DNA of 64,000 nt, taken from positions 346,840 through 410,839 of the forward strand of contig NZ_FOMZ01000003.1 of assembly GCF_900112765.1 (NCBI RefSeq), in the 5' to 3' direction. The DNA is from Actinopolyspora alba (GTDB lineage Bacteria; Actinomycetota; Actinomycetes; Mycobacteriales; Pseudonocardiaceae). Position 1 is the stretch's first letter. Each line of letters begins with the position of its first letter. The notes beneath the pieces were generated by a model that searched no databases, was not told the DNA's origin, and saw only the letters and a list, made by a program, of their open reading frames with translations. The position numbers were made by a program, and so were the translations under genes. This document shows positions 1 to 7,825 of this stretch, in pieces.

Positions 1-603
1 GCGGCGGCCGCTTTCGCCGTCGCCCCCGTGATCGCTCTTGCCCAGCCCGCAGCCGCGGAGAGCTTCTCGCACAACTTCGAGTGCTCGGGGGATTCTCCGC
101 TCGGGGCGCAGCAGTTCAGCTACCAGCAGGACTCGGAGGTGACCGCCCCGGCGAGCGTCGCACCTGGTGAGCAGTTCGACATCGTCATCGACCCGGCCGT
201 CAACACCGTGCCCTCCGAGGTGAACGGTTTCGGCGTGGAGCAGATCGACGGCTTGGAGCTCAAGCTGCCGGTGCCCGAGAACACCACCCACGTCTCGACC
301 TCGCAGACCGGTGGCTCCAACCTCGGCACTCCGGCGCCCACGATCGACGTGAGCAACGGAATCGCCACGCTGCACGTGTCCGGTCCGATCTCCGGCGGGG
401 CACAGTTCGAGCTGCCCACCGTGACCGCCACGCTGCAGGCGGGTAGCTCCGGTCCGATCGAGACCCATCTCTACGGCACCGCCTACGACGATCCGGGTCT
501 GACGTTCAACGCGCAGGTTTCCTCAATTCTCGGAAGTATCGATGTTCCGACGAGTTGCTATCCCTCGCCCAACCCCGTGCTGACCACCACCAGCGTCAGC
601 TGA
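1..603 (+). CDS. Secreted protein of unknown function (5' end missing)
   Basis: The reading frame is open from base 1, so the true start lies upstream of the window; an internal GTG/ATC stretch near base 28 is inside what looks like the hydrophobic end of a signal peptide (Ala/Val-rich, ending in an AQPAAAES-type cleavage region). The mature part of about 180 residues is rich in Ser, Thr, Pro, Val and Gly, has no membrane segment after the signal, and carries only two cysteines, one near the start (ECSG) and one near the end (TSCYP), which could form a disulfide closing a beta-rich domain. I do not recognise a family. It is followed at once by a strong bidirectional terminator, so it ends its transcript. 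Export outside the cell is an inference from the signal peptide. Confidence 0.7.
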   Translation, partial: AAAAFAVAPVIALAQPAAAESFSHNFECSGDSPLGAQQFSYQQDSEVTAPASVAPGEQFDIVIDPAVNTVPSEVNGFGVEQIDGLELKLPVPENTTHVSTSQTGGSNLGTPAPTIDVSNGIATLHVSGPISGGAQFELPTVTATLQAGSSGPIETHLYGTAYDDPGLTFNAQVSSILGSIDVPTSCYPSPNPVLTTTSVS

Positions 604-608
604 ACCAA

Positions 609-648
609 AAAAACTGGAGGGCTTTCCGCGGAAAGCCCTCCAGTTTTT
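609..648. terminator. Bidirectional rho-independent terminator
   Basis: A perfect 40-base inverted repeat centred on CCGCGG (bases 626-631) has an A-run on its left edge and a T-run on its right edge, so it can end transcription on both strands. It sits between the convergent secreted-protein gene (stop at 603) and the choline oxidase gene (stop at 672). Confidence 0.9.
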
Positions 649-671
649 GTTCCGTCAGTGTCACGCCGATA

Positions 672-2225
672 TCAGGCGGCGTCCTCCTTCAGCATGTCGG
701 AACATTTTTCACCGATCGCCATCGTGGTGATATTCGGATTCACCGCCACGAGGAACGGCATCGCCGAGGCGTCGGCCACCCGTAAACCGTGCACTCCCTT
801 CACACGCAGCCTGGCGTCCAGCGGCGCGTTCTCACCGTTGCCCATCGGAACAGAGGCAGCCGGGTGGTACACCGTGTTGTGCGTGGCACGCAGATAATCG
901 GCGATCTCGTCGTCGGAGACCACGTCCGGTCCGGGATGCAGTTCGGCTCCGGCCCACTCGCGCATCGCGGGCCGGCTCACGATCTCGCGTGCCAGTTTGA
1001 TGCCGTGGGTCATCACCCTGATGTCGTGCGGGTCGGTGAAGTAGCGCGGATCCACCGCGGGTTTGTCCCGGAAATCCCTGCTGCGCAGGCGCACCGTCCC
1101 CACCGAACGGCTCCGCGTGACGTTCGGGGTCAGGCAGAACCCGTTCTCCGTGCTCGGGTACCCCTGCCGCACGGTGTGCATGTCGAACGGCACCGAACCG
1201 AAGTGGAACATCAGATCGGGGCGATCGAGACCGGCCTCGGTGGTCGTGAAGATGCCGATCTCCCACCACTGGGTGGAGTCCTGCACCATCGGCTTGGCCG
1301 CGTCCCAGCCGATCACCCCTTCCGGGTGGTCCTGCAGATTCGATCCCACACCGGGGGAATCGACCAGCACGTCCACCCCGACCGAACGGAGGTGCTCGGC
1401 GGGACCGATACCGGACAGCATCAGCAGCTTAGGCGTGTCGATGGCGCCCGAGCTGAGCACCACCTCCCGCCGCGCCGTCACCCGTTCGGTGCGGATGCCG
1501 TCGGCCGCCAGGCACTCCACTCCCGTTGCCCGGTTCCCGTCGAAGACCACCCGCTTCACCCTGGCTTCGGTGCGCACGTGCAGGTTCGGACGGTTGCCCA
1601 TGATCGGGTGCAGGTACGACACCGAGGAGGAAGCCCTGGTGCCGTCCTCGTGGGCGTTGATCTGGAACCAGTTGGCACCGTGGGTGACGGTCCGGCCGGA
1701 ATTGAACTCCGTGATCGGGATGCCGGTCTCTTCACAGGCACGCAGCAGCGCACTGCCGCAGGGATCGTTCGGCGGAACGTTGCGCAGGCGGACCGGACCC
1801 TGGTGACCGTGGTGTTCCGAGGGCGACTCGTTGTTCTCCAGCCTGCGGTAGAGCGGGAAGACGTCCGCGGCGCCCCAGCCCGTGGCCCCCATCGACTCCC
1901 ACTCGTCGAGGTCCTCCGCCGGAGCCCAGAAGGCGATGCAGGAATTGTGTGAGGAGCAGCCGCCGAGCACCTTCGCACGCGCGTGCCGCATGAAGGAGTT
2001 TCCGCTTTCCTGCGGCTCGATCGGGTAGTCCCAGTCGAAGCCTGACTCCAACAGCGACATCCACTGCTTCAGTTCCAGGACCTCGCTTTTGTCCTGGTCG
2101 GTGGGGCCGGCCTCCAGCAGGCACACCGTGATGTCCGGGTCCTCCGACAGTCGTGCGGCGAGCGCGGCTCCTCCGCTGCCACCCCCCACGACGACGTAGT
2201 CGAAAGCGGTCGCCTCATCACTCAT
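672..2225 (-). CDS. codA: Choline oxidase (GMC flavoprotein)
   Basis: A 517-residue GMC oxidoreductase predicted to oxidise choline to betaine aldehyde and on to glycine betaine, using FAD and O2 and releasing H2O2. The N-terminal dinucleotide fold shows GGGSGG at residues 14-19. It resembles Arthrobacter choline oxidase more than BetA-type choline dehydrogenase: the segment GGCSSHNSC (88-96) holds the equivalent of the histidine that binds FAD covalently (His93) and of Ser101 (Ser95). From recalled alignment, the other active-site residues are also kept: His300 and Glu302 (QDHPEG), His341 (HFGS), His454 (VYHP) and Asn496 (NPNIT). The ATG has a good ribosome binding site (GGAG about 7 bases upstream). 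It is downstream of, and co-oriented with, the betaine aldehyde dehydrogenase gene. It is about 30 residues shorter than the Arthrobacter enzyme, mostly at the C-terminus. The alternative is a choline dehydrogenase that uses another electron acceptor. Confidence 0.9.
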   Translation of the reverse strand: MSDEATAFDYVVVGGGSGGAALAARLSEDPDITVCLLEAGPTDQDKSEVLELKQWMSLLESGFDWDYPIEPQESGNSFMRHARAKVLGGCSSHNSCIAFWAPAEDLDEWESMGATGWGAADVFPLYRRLENNESPSEHHGHQGPVRLRNVPPNDPCGSALLRACEETGIPITEFNSGRTVTHGANWFQINAHEDGTRASSSVSYLHPIMGNRPNLHVRTEARVKRVVFDGNRATGVECLAADGIRTERVTARREVVLSSGAIDTPKLLMLSGIGPAEHLRSVGVDVLVDSPGVGSNLQDHPEGVIGWDAAKPMVQDSTQWWEIGIFTTTEAGLDRPDLMFHFGSVPFDMHTVRQGYPSTENGFCLTPNVTRSRSVGTVRLRSRDFRDKPAVDPRYFTDPHDIRVMTHGIKLAREIVSRPAMREWAGAELHPGPDVVSDDEIADYLRATHNTVYHPAASVPMGNGENAPLDARLRVKGVHGLRVADASAMPFLVAVNPNITTMAIGEKCSDMLKEDAA

Positions 2226-2463
2226 CGTTGCTCTCCTGTTCTGTGCGCGACACCGCGATACGTCCGCGGCCCGTCGAAGCCGGGGACGATCGGGAGCTCA
2301 CCGGCTCGCCCCGCGGCCCTCGAACGGGTCGCCGCGGGCGGAGTCCGGCGTGGTTGGTTCCGGGACGTCGGTGGTTCGGGGATTCGGCGCCCACTCGGCG
2401 GAACGGGTCGAATCCCTCGGCGGTGGCGTCGACCACCGACGCCCCGAGGTCGGGGAAGCTCAC
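2218..2463 (-). CDS. Possible small coupled ORF between aldehyde dehydrogenase and choline oxidase
   Basis: This 81-codon frame fills the whole gap between its neighbours. Its GTG start overlaps the stop of the upstream aldehyde dehydrogenase gene (GTGA), and its stop overlaps the first codons of the choline oxidase gene. GC bias at the third codon position is high throughout. The product is Arg/Pro/Ser-rich with no recognisable domain, so it may be only a translated spacer that couples the two enzymes. I do not recognise a family. Confidence 0.35.
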   Translation of the reverse strand: MSFPDLGASVVDATAEGFDPFRRVGAESPNHRRPGTNHAGLRPRRPVRGPRGEPVSSRSSPASTGRGRIAVSRTEQESNDE

Positions 2464-4007
2464 GCGTTCGGCTGCTGTCCCGCGAACCAGTACTGCGGTC
2501 CTGGACGGAGGTTCTGGTAGACGTGCTTGGCCTCCTGGTACTCCCGGAGGCCGCCGCCGCCCAGCTCACGTCCGATACCGGACTGCTTGAAGCCGCCCCA
2601 CTCGGCCTGGGGCAGGTAGGGGTGGAAGTCGTTGATCCACACGGTGCCGTGCCGCAGCCGCCCGGCCACCCGCTGCGCCTTGCTCACATCGGAGGTGAAC
2701 ACCGCACCGGCCAGGCCGTAGTGCGTGTCGTTGGCGATGCGCACGGCCTCGTCCTCGTCGTGGAAGCGTTCCACGGTCAACACCGGTCCGAAGGACTCCT
2801 CGGACACGGCGACCGAGCCCTGCCGCACCTCGTCGAGCACGGTGGGCAGGTAGAAGTAACCCGCCCGCAGGTCGGCGTCCTCCGGGCGGCTCCCGCCGGT
2901 ACGCAGCACCGCTCCCTCCTGGACCGAGCGAGCCACGTAGTCCTCGACCTTGGCGCGGTGCTCGGCCGAGATCAGCGGTCCGGACTCGGCGTTCTCGTCG
3001 AAGGGACCGCCGAGTTCGATGCGCTCGGCGCGCCGGACGATCTCGTCGACCAGTGCGTCGTGGATCTCGTCCTGCACGATCAGTCGGGCACCCGCCGAGC
3101 AGACCTGGCCGGAGTGCAGGAAGATCGCGGTCAACGCGTAGTCCACGGCGGTTTCGAAGTCCGCGTCGGCGAACACGACGTTCGGGTTCTTCCCGCCCAG
3201 TTCGAGGGCGACCCGTTTCACGGTCGCGGCGGCCGAGGCGGCGATGTTCCGACCGGTGTGCAGGCCACCCGTGAACGAGACCAGGTCGACGTCGGGGTGT
3301 TCCGCGAGCGGGGCGCCGGTCTCGGCGCCGTTGCCGAGAACCAGGTTGCCCACTCCCGCGGGCATGCCCGCCTCGCGGAGTGCGCGCATCAGCAGCATCG
3401 CGGTGCTCGGAGTCAGCTCACTCGGTTTGAGCACGAAGGTGTTGCCCGCGGCGAGAGCGGGCGCGACCTTCCAGGCCACCTGCAGCAGCGGGAAGTTCCA
3501 CGGTGTGATCAGACCGCACACGCCGACCGGTTCGTAGTCGACCCTGCTGATGGCCTCGGTGGAACCGGTGTTGACGACGTGACCCGCGTCGGTTCCGGCG
3601 ATCTTGCCGTAGTAGCGGAAGCACGCGGCGATGTCGTCCATGTCGTAGCCGCTCTCGACCAGTCGTTTACCGGTGTCCAGCGACTCCGCGCGTGCGAATT
3701 CCGCACGGTCGCGTACCAGGATCTCACTCACCCGCAGCAGCAGGTCGCCGCGTTCCCAGGGCGAGGTGGCGGGCCACGTTCCCTCGTCGAACGCGGCCCG
3801 GGCCGCCGCTATGGCGTGTTCGGCGTCCGTGCGGTCGCCCTCGGAGACCGTGATCACCGGAGAACCGTCGGCGGGGCAGCGGATCTCCCGGGTTTTCCCG
3901 GCCGAGGCCGCCTGCCACGCACCATCGATGAACAGGGTGCCGGAAGCGGTCGGATCCCCGGTTCGCGTGGCGATCGACTCGTTCGGCGGGGCGTGGGTCT
4001 GCGACAT
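2460..4007 (-). CDS. betB: Betaine aldehyde dehydrogenase
   Basis: A 515-residue NAD(P)+-dependent aldehyde dehydrogenase predicted to oxidise betaine aldehyde to glycine betaine in the cytoplasm. Visible family landmarks are the Asn of TPWNFP (Asn171), the KPSE cofactor segment (194-197), the general-base glutamate in LELGGKNP (Glu269) and the catalytic cysteine in GQVCSAG (Cys303); the length is normal. The frame is open 30 codons further upstream to another ATG, but homology begins after the ATG at 4005-4007, so I chose that one. It precedes choline oxidase on the same strand, with a TetR/BetI-like gene divergent to it. Because choline oxidase can carry out both steps, this enzyme may speed up aldehyde removal or accept other aldehydes. 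Confidence 0.9.
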   Translation of the reverse strand: MSQTHAPPNESIATRTGDPTASGTLFIDGAWQAASAGKTREIRCPADGSPVITVSEGDRTDAEHAIAAARAAFDEGTWPATSPWERGDLLLRVSEILVRDRAEFARAESLDTGKRLVESGYDMDDIAACFRYYGKIAGTDAGHVVNTGSTEAISRVDYEPVGVCGLITPWNFPLLQVAWKVAPALAAGNTFVLKPSELTPSTAMLLMRALREAGMPAGVGNLVLGNGAETGAPLAEHPDVDLVSFTGGLHTGRNIAASAAATVKRVALELGGKNPNVVFADADFETAVDYALTAIFLHSGQVCSAGARLIVQDEIHDALVDEIVRRAERIELGGPFDENAESGPLISAEHRAKVEDYVARSVQEGAVLRTGGSRPEDADLRAGYFYLPTVLDEVRQGSVAVSEESFGPVLTVERFHDEDEAVRIANDTHYGLAGAVFTSDVSKAQRVAGRLRHGTVWINDFHPYLPQAEWGGFKQSGIGRELGGGGLREYQEAKHVYQNLRPGPQYWFAGQQPNA

Positions 4008-4483
4008 AGTGAGTTTCCCGTCGAGGCTGCTTGCTTGCTTTCCGAGTGGCGCGCCACCCGGCCGTTCGGCCGCTCCCGGCAACACTCGGTGGATCACCGC
4101 GGCGCGGGTGAGCGCTCCCCGGGGTTGTCCGGTCCGGACGGCGAGGTCCCGTCGCCGGGCGGTTGTCCGGTGCGGCCACTGCTTCCGTCGTCGTGTACCG
4201 GGGCGGTGCGTACCTGGGGCGAGCCCGCACGAGACGCACCGCGGCTGCCGGGGGCGAACTCTAGCAGTTTTTATGTACAGATGTACACATAGTTGCTCGC
4301 GAGGAGTTCGGTTCGATCATTGTCGAGGTTTTGACCGGCGAAGAAGCGGTTGTCGTGAGGTGGGTCGCATCGCCGTTCGGCGGTTTCGTGGCAGGGTGTT
4401 GTTCGTTCTGCGGGTCGGAATCACCGAAGGTGTTCCGGCGAGTACGAGGTGTAGGTGAACCGGTGGAGGGCACACGACAGGCG
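4008..4483. other. Divergent intergenic region of betB and the TetR regulator
   Basis: A 476-base region between divergently transcribed genes, so it should hold both promoters and the regulator's operator. The only clear motif is the ATGTACA repeat at 4273-4287, listed separately. The open frames that cross it look like chance high-GC frames. Confidence 0.6.
4273..4290. promoter_or_regulatory. Candidate TetR/BetI operator (tandem ATGTACA)
   Basis: ATGTACA occurs twice, at 4273-4279 and 4281-4287, one base apart, in an AT-rich patch within very GC-rich DNA. Each copy contains the self-complementary hexamer TGTACA. It lies midway between the divergent betB and TetR-type genes, where an autoregulating BetI-like repressor would bind. 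Function is inferred from position and symmetry only. Confidence 0.4.
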
Positions 4484-5095
4484 ATGACCACGACGGACTC
4501 CGAGTCGCCGCACGCGACGGTCGATGAGCGACGAGGTCGGAACGGCGGTTCACGCAAGGATCCCGGGCGGCGGGAGCGGATCGCTCGGGCCGCGATCAGC
4601 GTCGTCGCCGAGCGTGGCATCGAGAAGATCACCCACCGCGCGGTGGCCGCGGCGGCCGGGGTTCCGCTCGGTTCCACCACCTACCACTTCGCCACGCTGG
4701 ACGACCTGCTCGCCGTCGCGCTGCGGCAGGCGGCCCAGGACAACGTCGCCGAACTGCGGGAGTGGGCGGACGGAATGGACTCCGGCGTCGATCTGCCCGC
4801 CGTGTTGACCGATCTGGTGTTGCGCTATCTCGGCCCCGAGCGGGAACGTACCGTGGTGGAGCACGAACTCTACGTGGCCGCGCTGCACCGTCCCGCCCTG
4901 CGGGCCGCCAGCACCGAGTGGGACGGGGCGTTGCGGGACCTTTTCACCGCTTACACCGACGAGGTCTCGGGCAAAATGCTCGCGGCGGTGTTCTGTGGCC
5001 TGCTGTGGCAGGGGATCGTTCGTGAACCGTTGCCCGACCGCGACGAGATCGAGACGATCTTTCGGCGTGCGGTCGGTGATACCGCCCACGGCTGA
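4484..5095 (+). CDS. TetR-family regulator, BetI-like
   Basis: A 203-residue TetR protein. Residues about 25-75 form the DNA-binding domain, with a recognisable helix-turn-helix (THRAVAAAAGVPLGSTTYHF) and the usual following DDLLAVAL segment; the remainder is an all-helical ligand-binding domain. I chose the ATG at 4484 because the region upstream in frame lacks family similarity; GGAGG lies at 4465-4469, somewhat far away. It is divergent to betB and probably represses the choline-to-betaine genes until choline is present, as BetI does, though the ligand is inferred from context. Confidence 0.8.
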   Translation: MTTTDSESPHATVDERRGRNGGSRKDPGRRERIARAAISVVAERGIEKITHRAVAAAAGVPLGSTTYHFATLDDLLAVALRQAAQDNVAELREWADGMDSGVDLPAVLTDLVLRYLGPERERTVVEHELYVAALHRPALRAASTEWDGALRDLFTAYTDEVSGKMLAAVFCGLLWQGIVREPLPDRDEIETIFRRAVGDTAHG

Positions 5096-5112
5096 GCCGG
5101 TTTTCTCGCATT

Positions 5113-5146
5113 GTCCGGTCCGACACCGGACGGTTACCCGCTTTTT
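5113..5146 (+). terminator. Terminator-like hairpin after the TetR gene
   Basis: GTCCGGT (5113-5119) pairs perfectly with ACCGGAC (5125-5131) around a five-base loop, and a T-run follows at 5142-5146. The T-run is delayed, so strength is uncertain. Confidence 0.45.
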
Positions 5147-5365
5147 CGTCCCTGCCGTTGATCGCCGCACCGGTTGGTGTGGACAATGTGTGGCAGCGAT
5201 CCGTTTCCAGCCCGTGTGCACAGTGCGATGTGAACCGTACGTAGTTCAGTCGAGTGGCGGACATCGCCGGACGCGTTTCGGGTGTAAAACGGAAATTGCC
5301 GCGTCGGGGGCGTGGCTCGCTCCAACCACATGCAACCACTGAGTGATCAGGGATGGGGTGAGACC

Positions 5366-6361
5366 GTGGGGCACAATGACAGCCGTGAGCTAGTGCCGCT
5401 CGAGTCGGATTTCGACGTCGTGTGGCGCGGATTCCGGCGTTCGCAGGTGCAGTTCTACATTCAGCAGACCGAGGCCGAGGTCCGGATGCTGACCGAGGAT
5501 CGCGATTCCGCTCTCAGTCAGGTATCCGACCTCAACACCCAGCTCGAACAGGCACGTGCCGAGATCGATTCGTTACGCAGACAGCTGGACGATGTCTGCC
5601 GCACTCCCGTCGAGGAGAAGGCGCTGTCGGATCGGTTGCGTCGTATGGTCCAGCTGGCCAACGACGAGGCCGCCGAGATCATTTCCTCGGCCCGGGCGAC
5701 GGCCGAGCACGAGTGGTCGCGTTCGGAGAAGGCCGCCTCCGAACTGCGCGCCAGGTACGAGCGGTTGGTCGCCGAGGCGGACGAATGGCGGCAGCAGGCG
5801 CAGGACCAGCGGCAGCAGGCGCTGGAGCAGACCAGCCGTGAGATCGAGCGGATGGCCGAGGAGGCCGAGCAGCACCGCCGCAGGTTGGACCGCGACGCCG
5901 AGCGGCGACGCAACGAGATCGAGCGCGACTTCGAGATATCGATGGCGGCACGCCGCGAGGAGGCCATGCGCGAACTGGCCGAACGCGACCTCGCCAGTAG
6001 GCAGGAGGCCGAGCGGCGGATCAGCGAGGCGGCGGCCGAGGCGGAACGACGCACCAAGCGCGCCAACGAGCAGGTCGAGGCGATGCGGGCACTGCGTCGC
6101 AACATGGCCGAGCAGGTCAGGGCGGGTCAGCATCTGCTCAGCGAGGCGGAGCCGTTCCTGGCTGCCTCGGTGACCGGCACCGAGTCCGAGCGGGCCGATG
6201 ACTACGTGCGGGAAACGACCCGTGACGAGAATTCGGACGAGATGCGGGACGAACCGGTCGAACTGCCCAGGCAGCGGGCGGTCGAGCAGGCAGACGCCTC
6301 CGAGGACGAGGACACGACCGTGCTGTCGGCCGCCTCCGGTGGACAGCGTGAGACGAACTGA
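5366..6361 (+). CDS. DivIVA-like coiled-coil protein
   Basis: About 331 residues. The N-terminus has a DivIVA-type motif (FDVVWRGFRRSQVQFYI) followed by a long, highly charged Glu/Arg/Ala/Gln coiled coil of roughly 220 residues and an acidic, disordered tail. In actinobacteria such proteins bind the cytoplasmic face of curved membrane and organise polar growth or septation; that role is by family analogy. I chose the GTG at 5366 because a GGATGGGGTGA-type ribosome binding site precedes it; ATGs at 5312 and 5330 are in-frame alternatives. It appears to be monocistronic, with a large hairpin downstream. Confidence 0.75.
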   Translation: MGHNDSRELVPLESDFDVVWRGFRRSQVQFYIQQTEAEVRMLTEDRDSALSQVSDLNTQLEQARAEIDSLRRQLDDVCRTPVEEKALSDRLRRMVQLANDEAAEIISSARATAEHEWSRSEKAASELRARYERLVAEADEWRQQAQDQRQQALEQTSREIERMAEEAEQHRRRLDRDAERRRNEIERDFEISMAARREEAMRELAERDLASRQEAERRISEAAAEAERRTKRANEQVEAMRALRRNMAEQVRAGQHLLSEAEPFLAASVTGTESERADDYVRETTRDENSDEMRDEPVELPRQRAVEQADASEDEDTTVLSAASGGQRETN

Positions 6362-6466
6362 GGCGTTCGCACCTCCGGGCAGCACCGGATGACTTCGTGC
6401 GGGGGAGTCTCCCGACTCGTCGGGTGTGAACCCCACGAGCGGTCCGAGCCGGGGTGCGCGGTGCGC

Positions 6467-6502
6467 GGTGCCCGCTTTCGGTGTGTACCGAGAACGGGCA
6501 CC
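6467..6502. terminator. Large hairpin after the coiled-coil gene
   Basis: GGTGCCCG (6467-6474) pairs with CGGGCACC (6495-6502), and TCGGT (6478-6482) pairs with ACCGA (6487-6491) around a GTGT loop. There is no T-run, which is common for actinobacterial terminators. It lies between the convergent coiled-coil and phosphatase genes. Confidence 0.5.
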
Positions 6503-6628
6503 GGGCACACGTAGTCGTCCTCGCGACCGGCCGGACGGAACGGGCGTCGTCAGCTGTCGGTCGTGCCGGGTCGTGCGAGTGCTCGTATCGCCGGTGTAGT
6601 GGAAATTCCGGAGCCGCGAGCCCCGGCG

Positions 6629-7129
6629 TCAGTGCTGTTCCGGTGGGCGGGGTGTGGCGTGTGCCGCCAGCTCGGCCCACCCCGCGCCGGCCTCGGACCA
6701 CGTGCCGGAGGCACGTAGTACCGCGATCCCCGAGGTCTTGAGCTCGATGCTCGTGCCGGTCAGCAGTGCGACCACCTCCTCCAGCCCCGGATTGTGCGCG
6801 ATCAGCAGTGCGACGTGGTCCTCGTCGGGGAGCTCGCGGACCAGGGCGAGCAGCTCGCCGGTGTCCGCCCCGTACAGCCTCGGGTCGTGCTCGAGCCTCG
6901 GGGAACCGGGCAGCTCCGGAAGCAGCAGCTCCCCGGTCTGCCGTGCCCGCTTCGCAGTGGAACAGCGTACGAGGTCGACACCGTCCCCGTGCTCGCGCAG
7001 CCATTCACCCGCGAGCGGAGCTTCGCGCCGCCCACGGGTGGCCAGCGGCCGATCGTGATCCGCTCCGGTGACCGTTCGGTCCGACTTCGCGTGCCGAACC
7101 ACGACGAGTCCGCGTGATCGGTCTCGCAT
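6629..7129 (-). CDS. SixA-like histidine phosphatase
   Basis: A 166-residue histidine-phosphatase-superfamily protein. The catalytic RH motif is at residues 12-13 (VVVRHAKSD) and the second histidine lies in LLIAHNPGLEE; TAKRARQT supplies the usual arginine. Length and motifs fit the short SixA type, which removes phosphate from phosphohistidine or small phosphoesters in the cytoplasm; the substrate is unknown. The chosen ATG (7127-7129) has a strong GAGGAGGGG ribosome binding site; an ATG nine codons upstream lacks one. Confidence 0.85.
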   Translation of the reverse strand: MRDRSRGLVVVRHAKSDRTVTGADHDRPLATRGRREAPLAGEWLREHGDGVDLVRCSTAKRARQTGELLLPELPGSPRLEHDPRLYGADTGELLALVRELPDEDHVALLIAHNPGLEEVVALLTGTSIELKTSGIAVLRASGTWSEAGAGWAELAAHATPRPPEQH

Positions 7130-7175
7130 CGCCCCTCCTCGACATGGATCCACCAAGGTCCGGCGTGGTCCGTGC

Positions 7176-7568
7176 TCAGCTCAACGCGCTGGGATCCGCC
7201 GGAACATCCACTCCGTGCTCGCGCAGCACGTCCAGGGAGACGACCTCGACGGCGCGCTCGTGTGTGGCGGCCAGCACCACGGGAGGAGCCACTCCCGCGT
7301 GGTATGCCTCGAGCCAGCGGGAGGCGCAGACGCACCAGCGGTCCCCGGCCTGCAGGCCGGGAAAACCGAACTGGGGCAGCGCGGCCGTGAGATCGTTGCC
7401 CGACTCGCGTTGCTGCTCCAGGAACTCGTTGGTGACCACCGCGCACACCGAGTGGTTTCCGGTGTCCTCCGGACCGGACGCACAACAGCCGTCGCGGTGG
7501 AAACCGGTAAGCGGATCGGTGCCGCACTCTTCGAGAGGCTCGCCGAGGACGTTGCGCTCGTTGCTCAT
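7176..7568 (-). CDS. DUF2237 family protein
   Basis: A 130-residue soluble protein that matches the DUF2237 pattern along its full length: NVLGEPL near the start, then GFHRDGCC, a GNHSVCAVVT block and GDRWCVCASRWLEAY. Several cysteines are conserved in the family, suggesting metal binding or redox chemistry, but no function is established. It is upstream of, and on the same strand as, the SixA-like gene with a short gap, so they may be cotranscribed. Confidence 0.85.
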   Translation of the reverse strand: MSNERNVLGEPLEECGTDPLTGFHRDGCCASGPEDTGNHSVCAVVTNEFLEQQRESGNDLTAALPQFGFPGLQAGDRWCVCASRWLEAYHAGVAPPVVLAATHERAVEVVSLDVLREHGVDVPADPSALS

Positions 7569-7730
7569 ACCCCCAGCATGGCAGCCACTGCGACACGGAT
7601 CACCGCCCGCTTCGACGGCCGCGCTGGAAGGTATAGGGTCGATGTGGTGTGGTTCGGACCTCTGTCGCCGTGCTTCCCGGGGCCGAATCCGACGTTTCGG
7701 GGCGATGTCAACACGTTGAGTGACTAAATG

Positions 7731-7767
7731 GCCCTCTGAGTGCTACCTACGAGGGCAATCTAGGTAG
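7731..7767 (+). promoter_or_regulatory. Predicted H-type pseudoknot in the leader of the GH25 gene
   Basis: GCCCTC (7731-7736) is complementary to GAGGGC (7751-7756). Within that loop, CTACCTA (7743-7749) is complementary to TAGGTAG (7761-7767). The two stems interlock in the order of a classical H-type pseudoknot, about 58 bases before the chosen start. Structure is deduced from base complementarity only; no known riboswitch is recognised. Confidence 0.4.
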
Positions 7768-7825
7768 TCGTGTACGTGTTTTCCGGTGGTTACGTGCACG
7801 CTCAGTGCTGGGAGTCTGGGGACTC

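Noticed and set aside
2523..4292. A 589-codon plus-strand frame opposite betB
   Set aside because: It is a mirror frame of the dehydrogenase gene with low-complexity His/Gly/Arg content and no family match.
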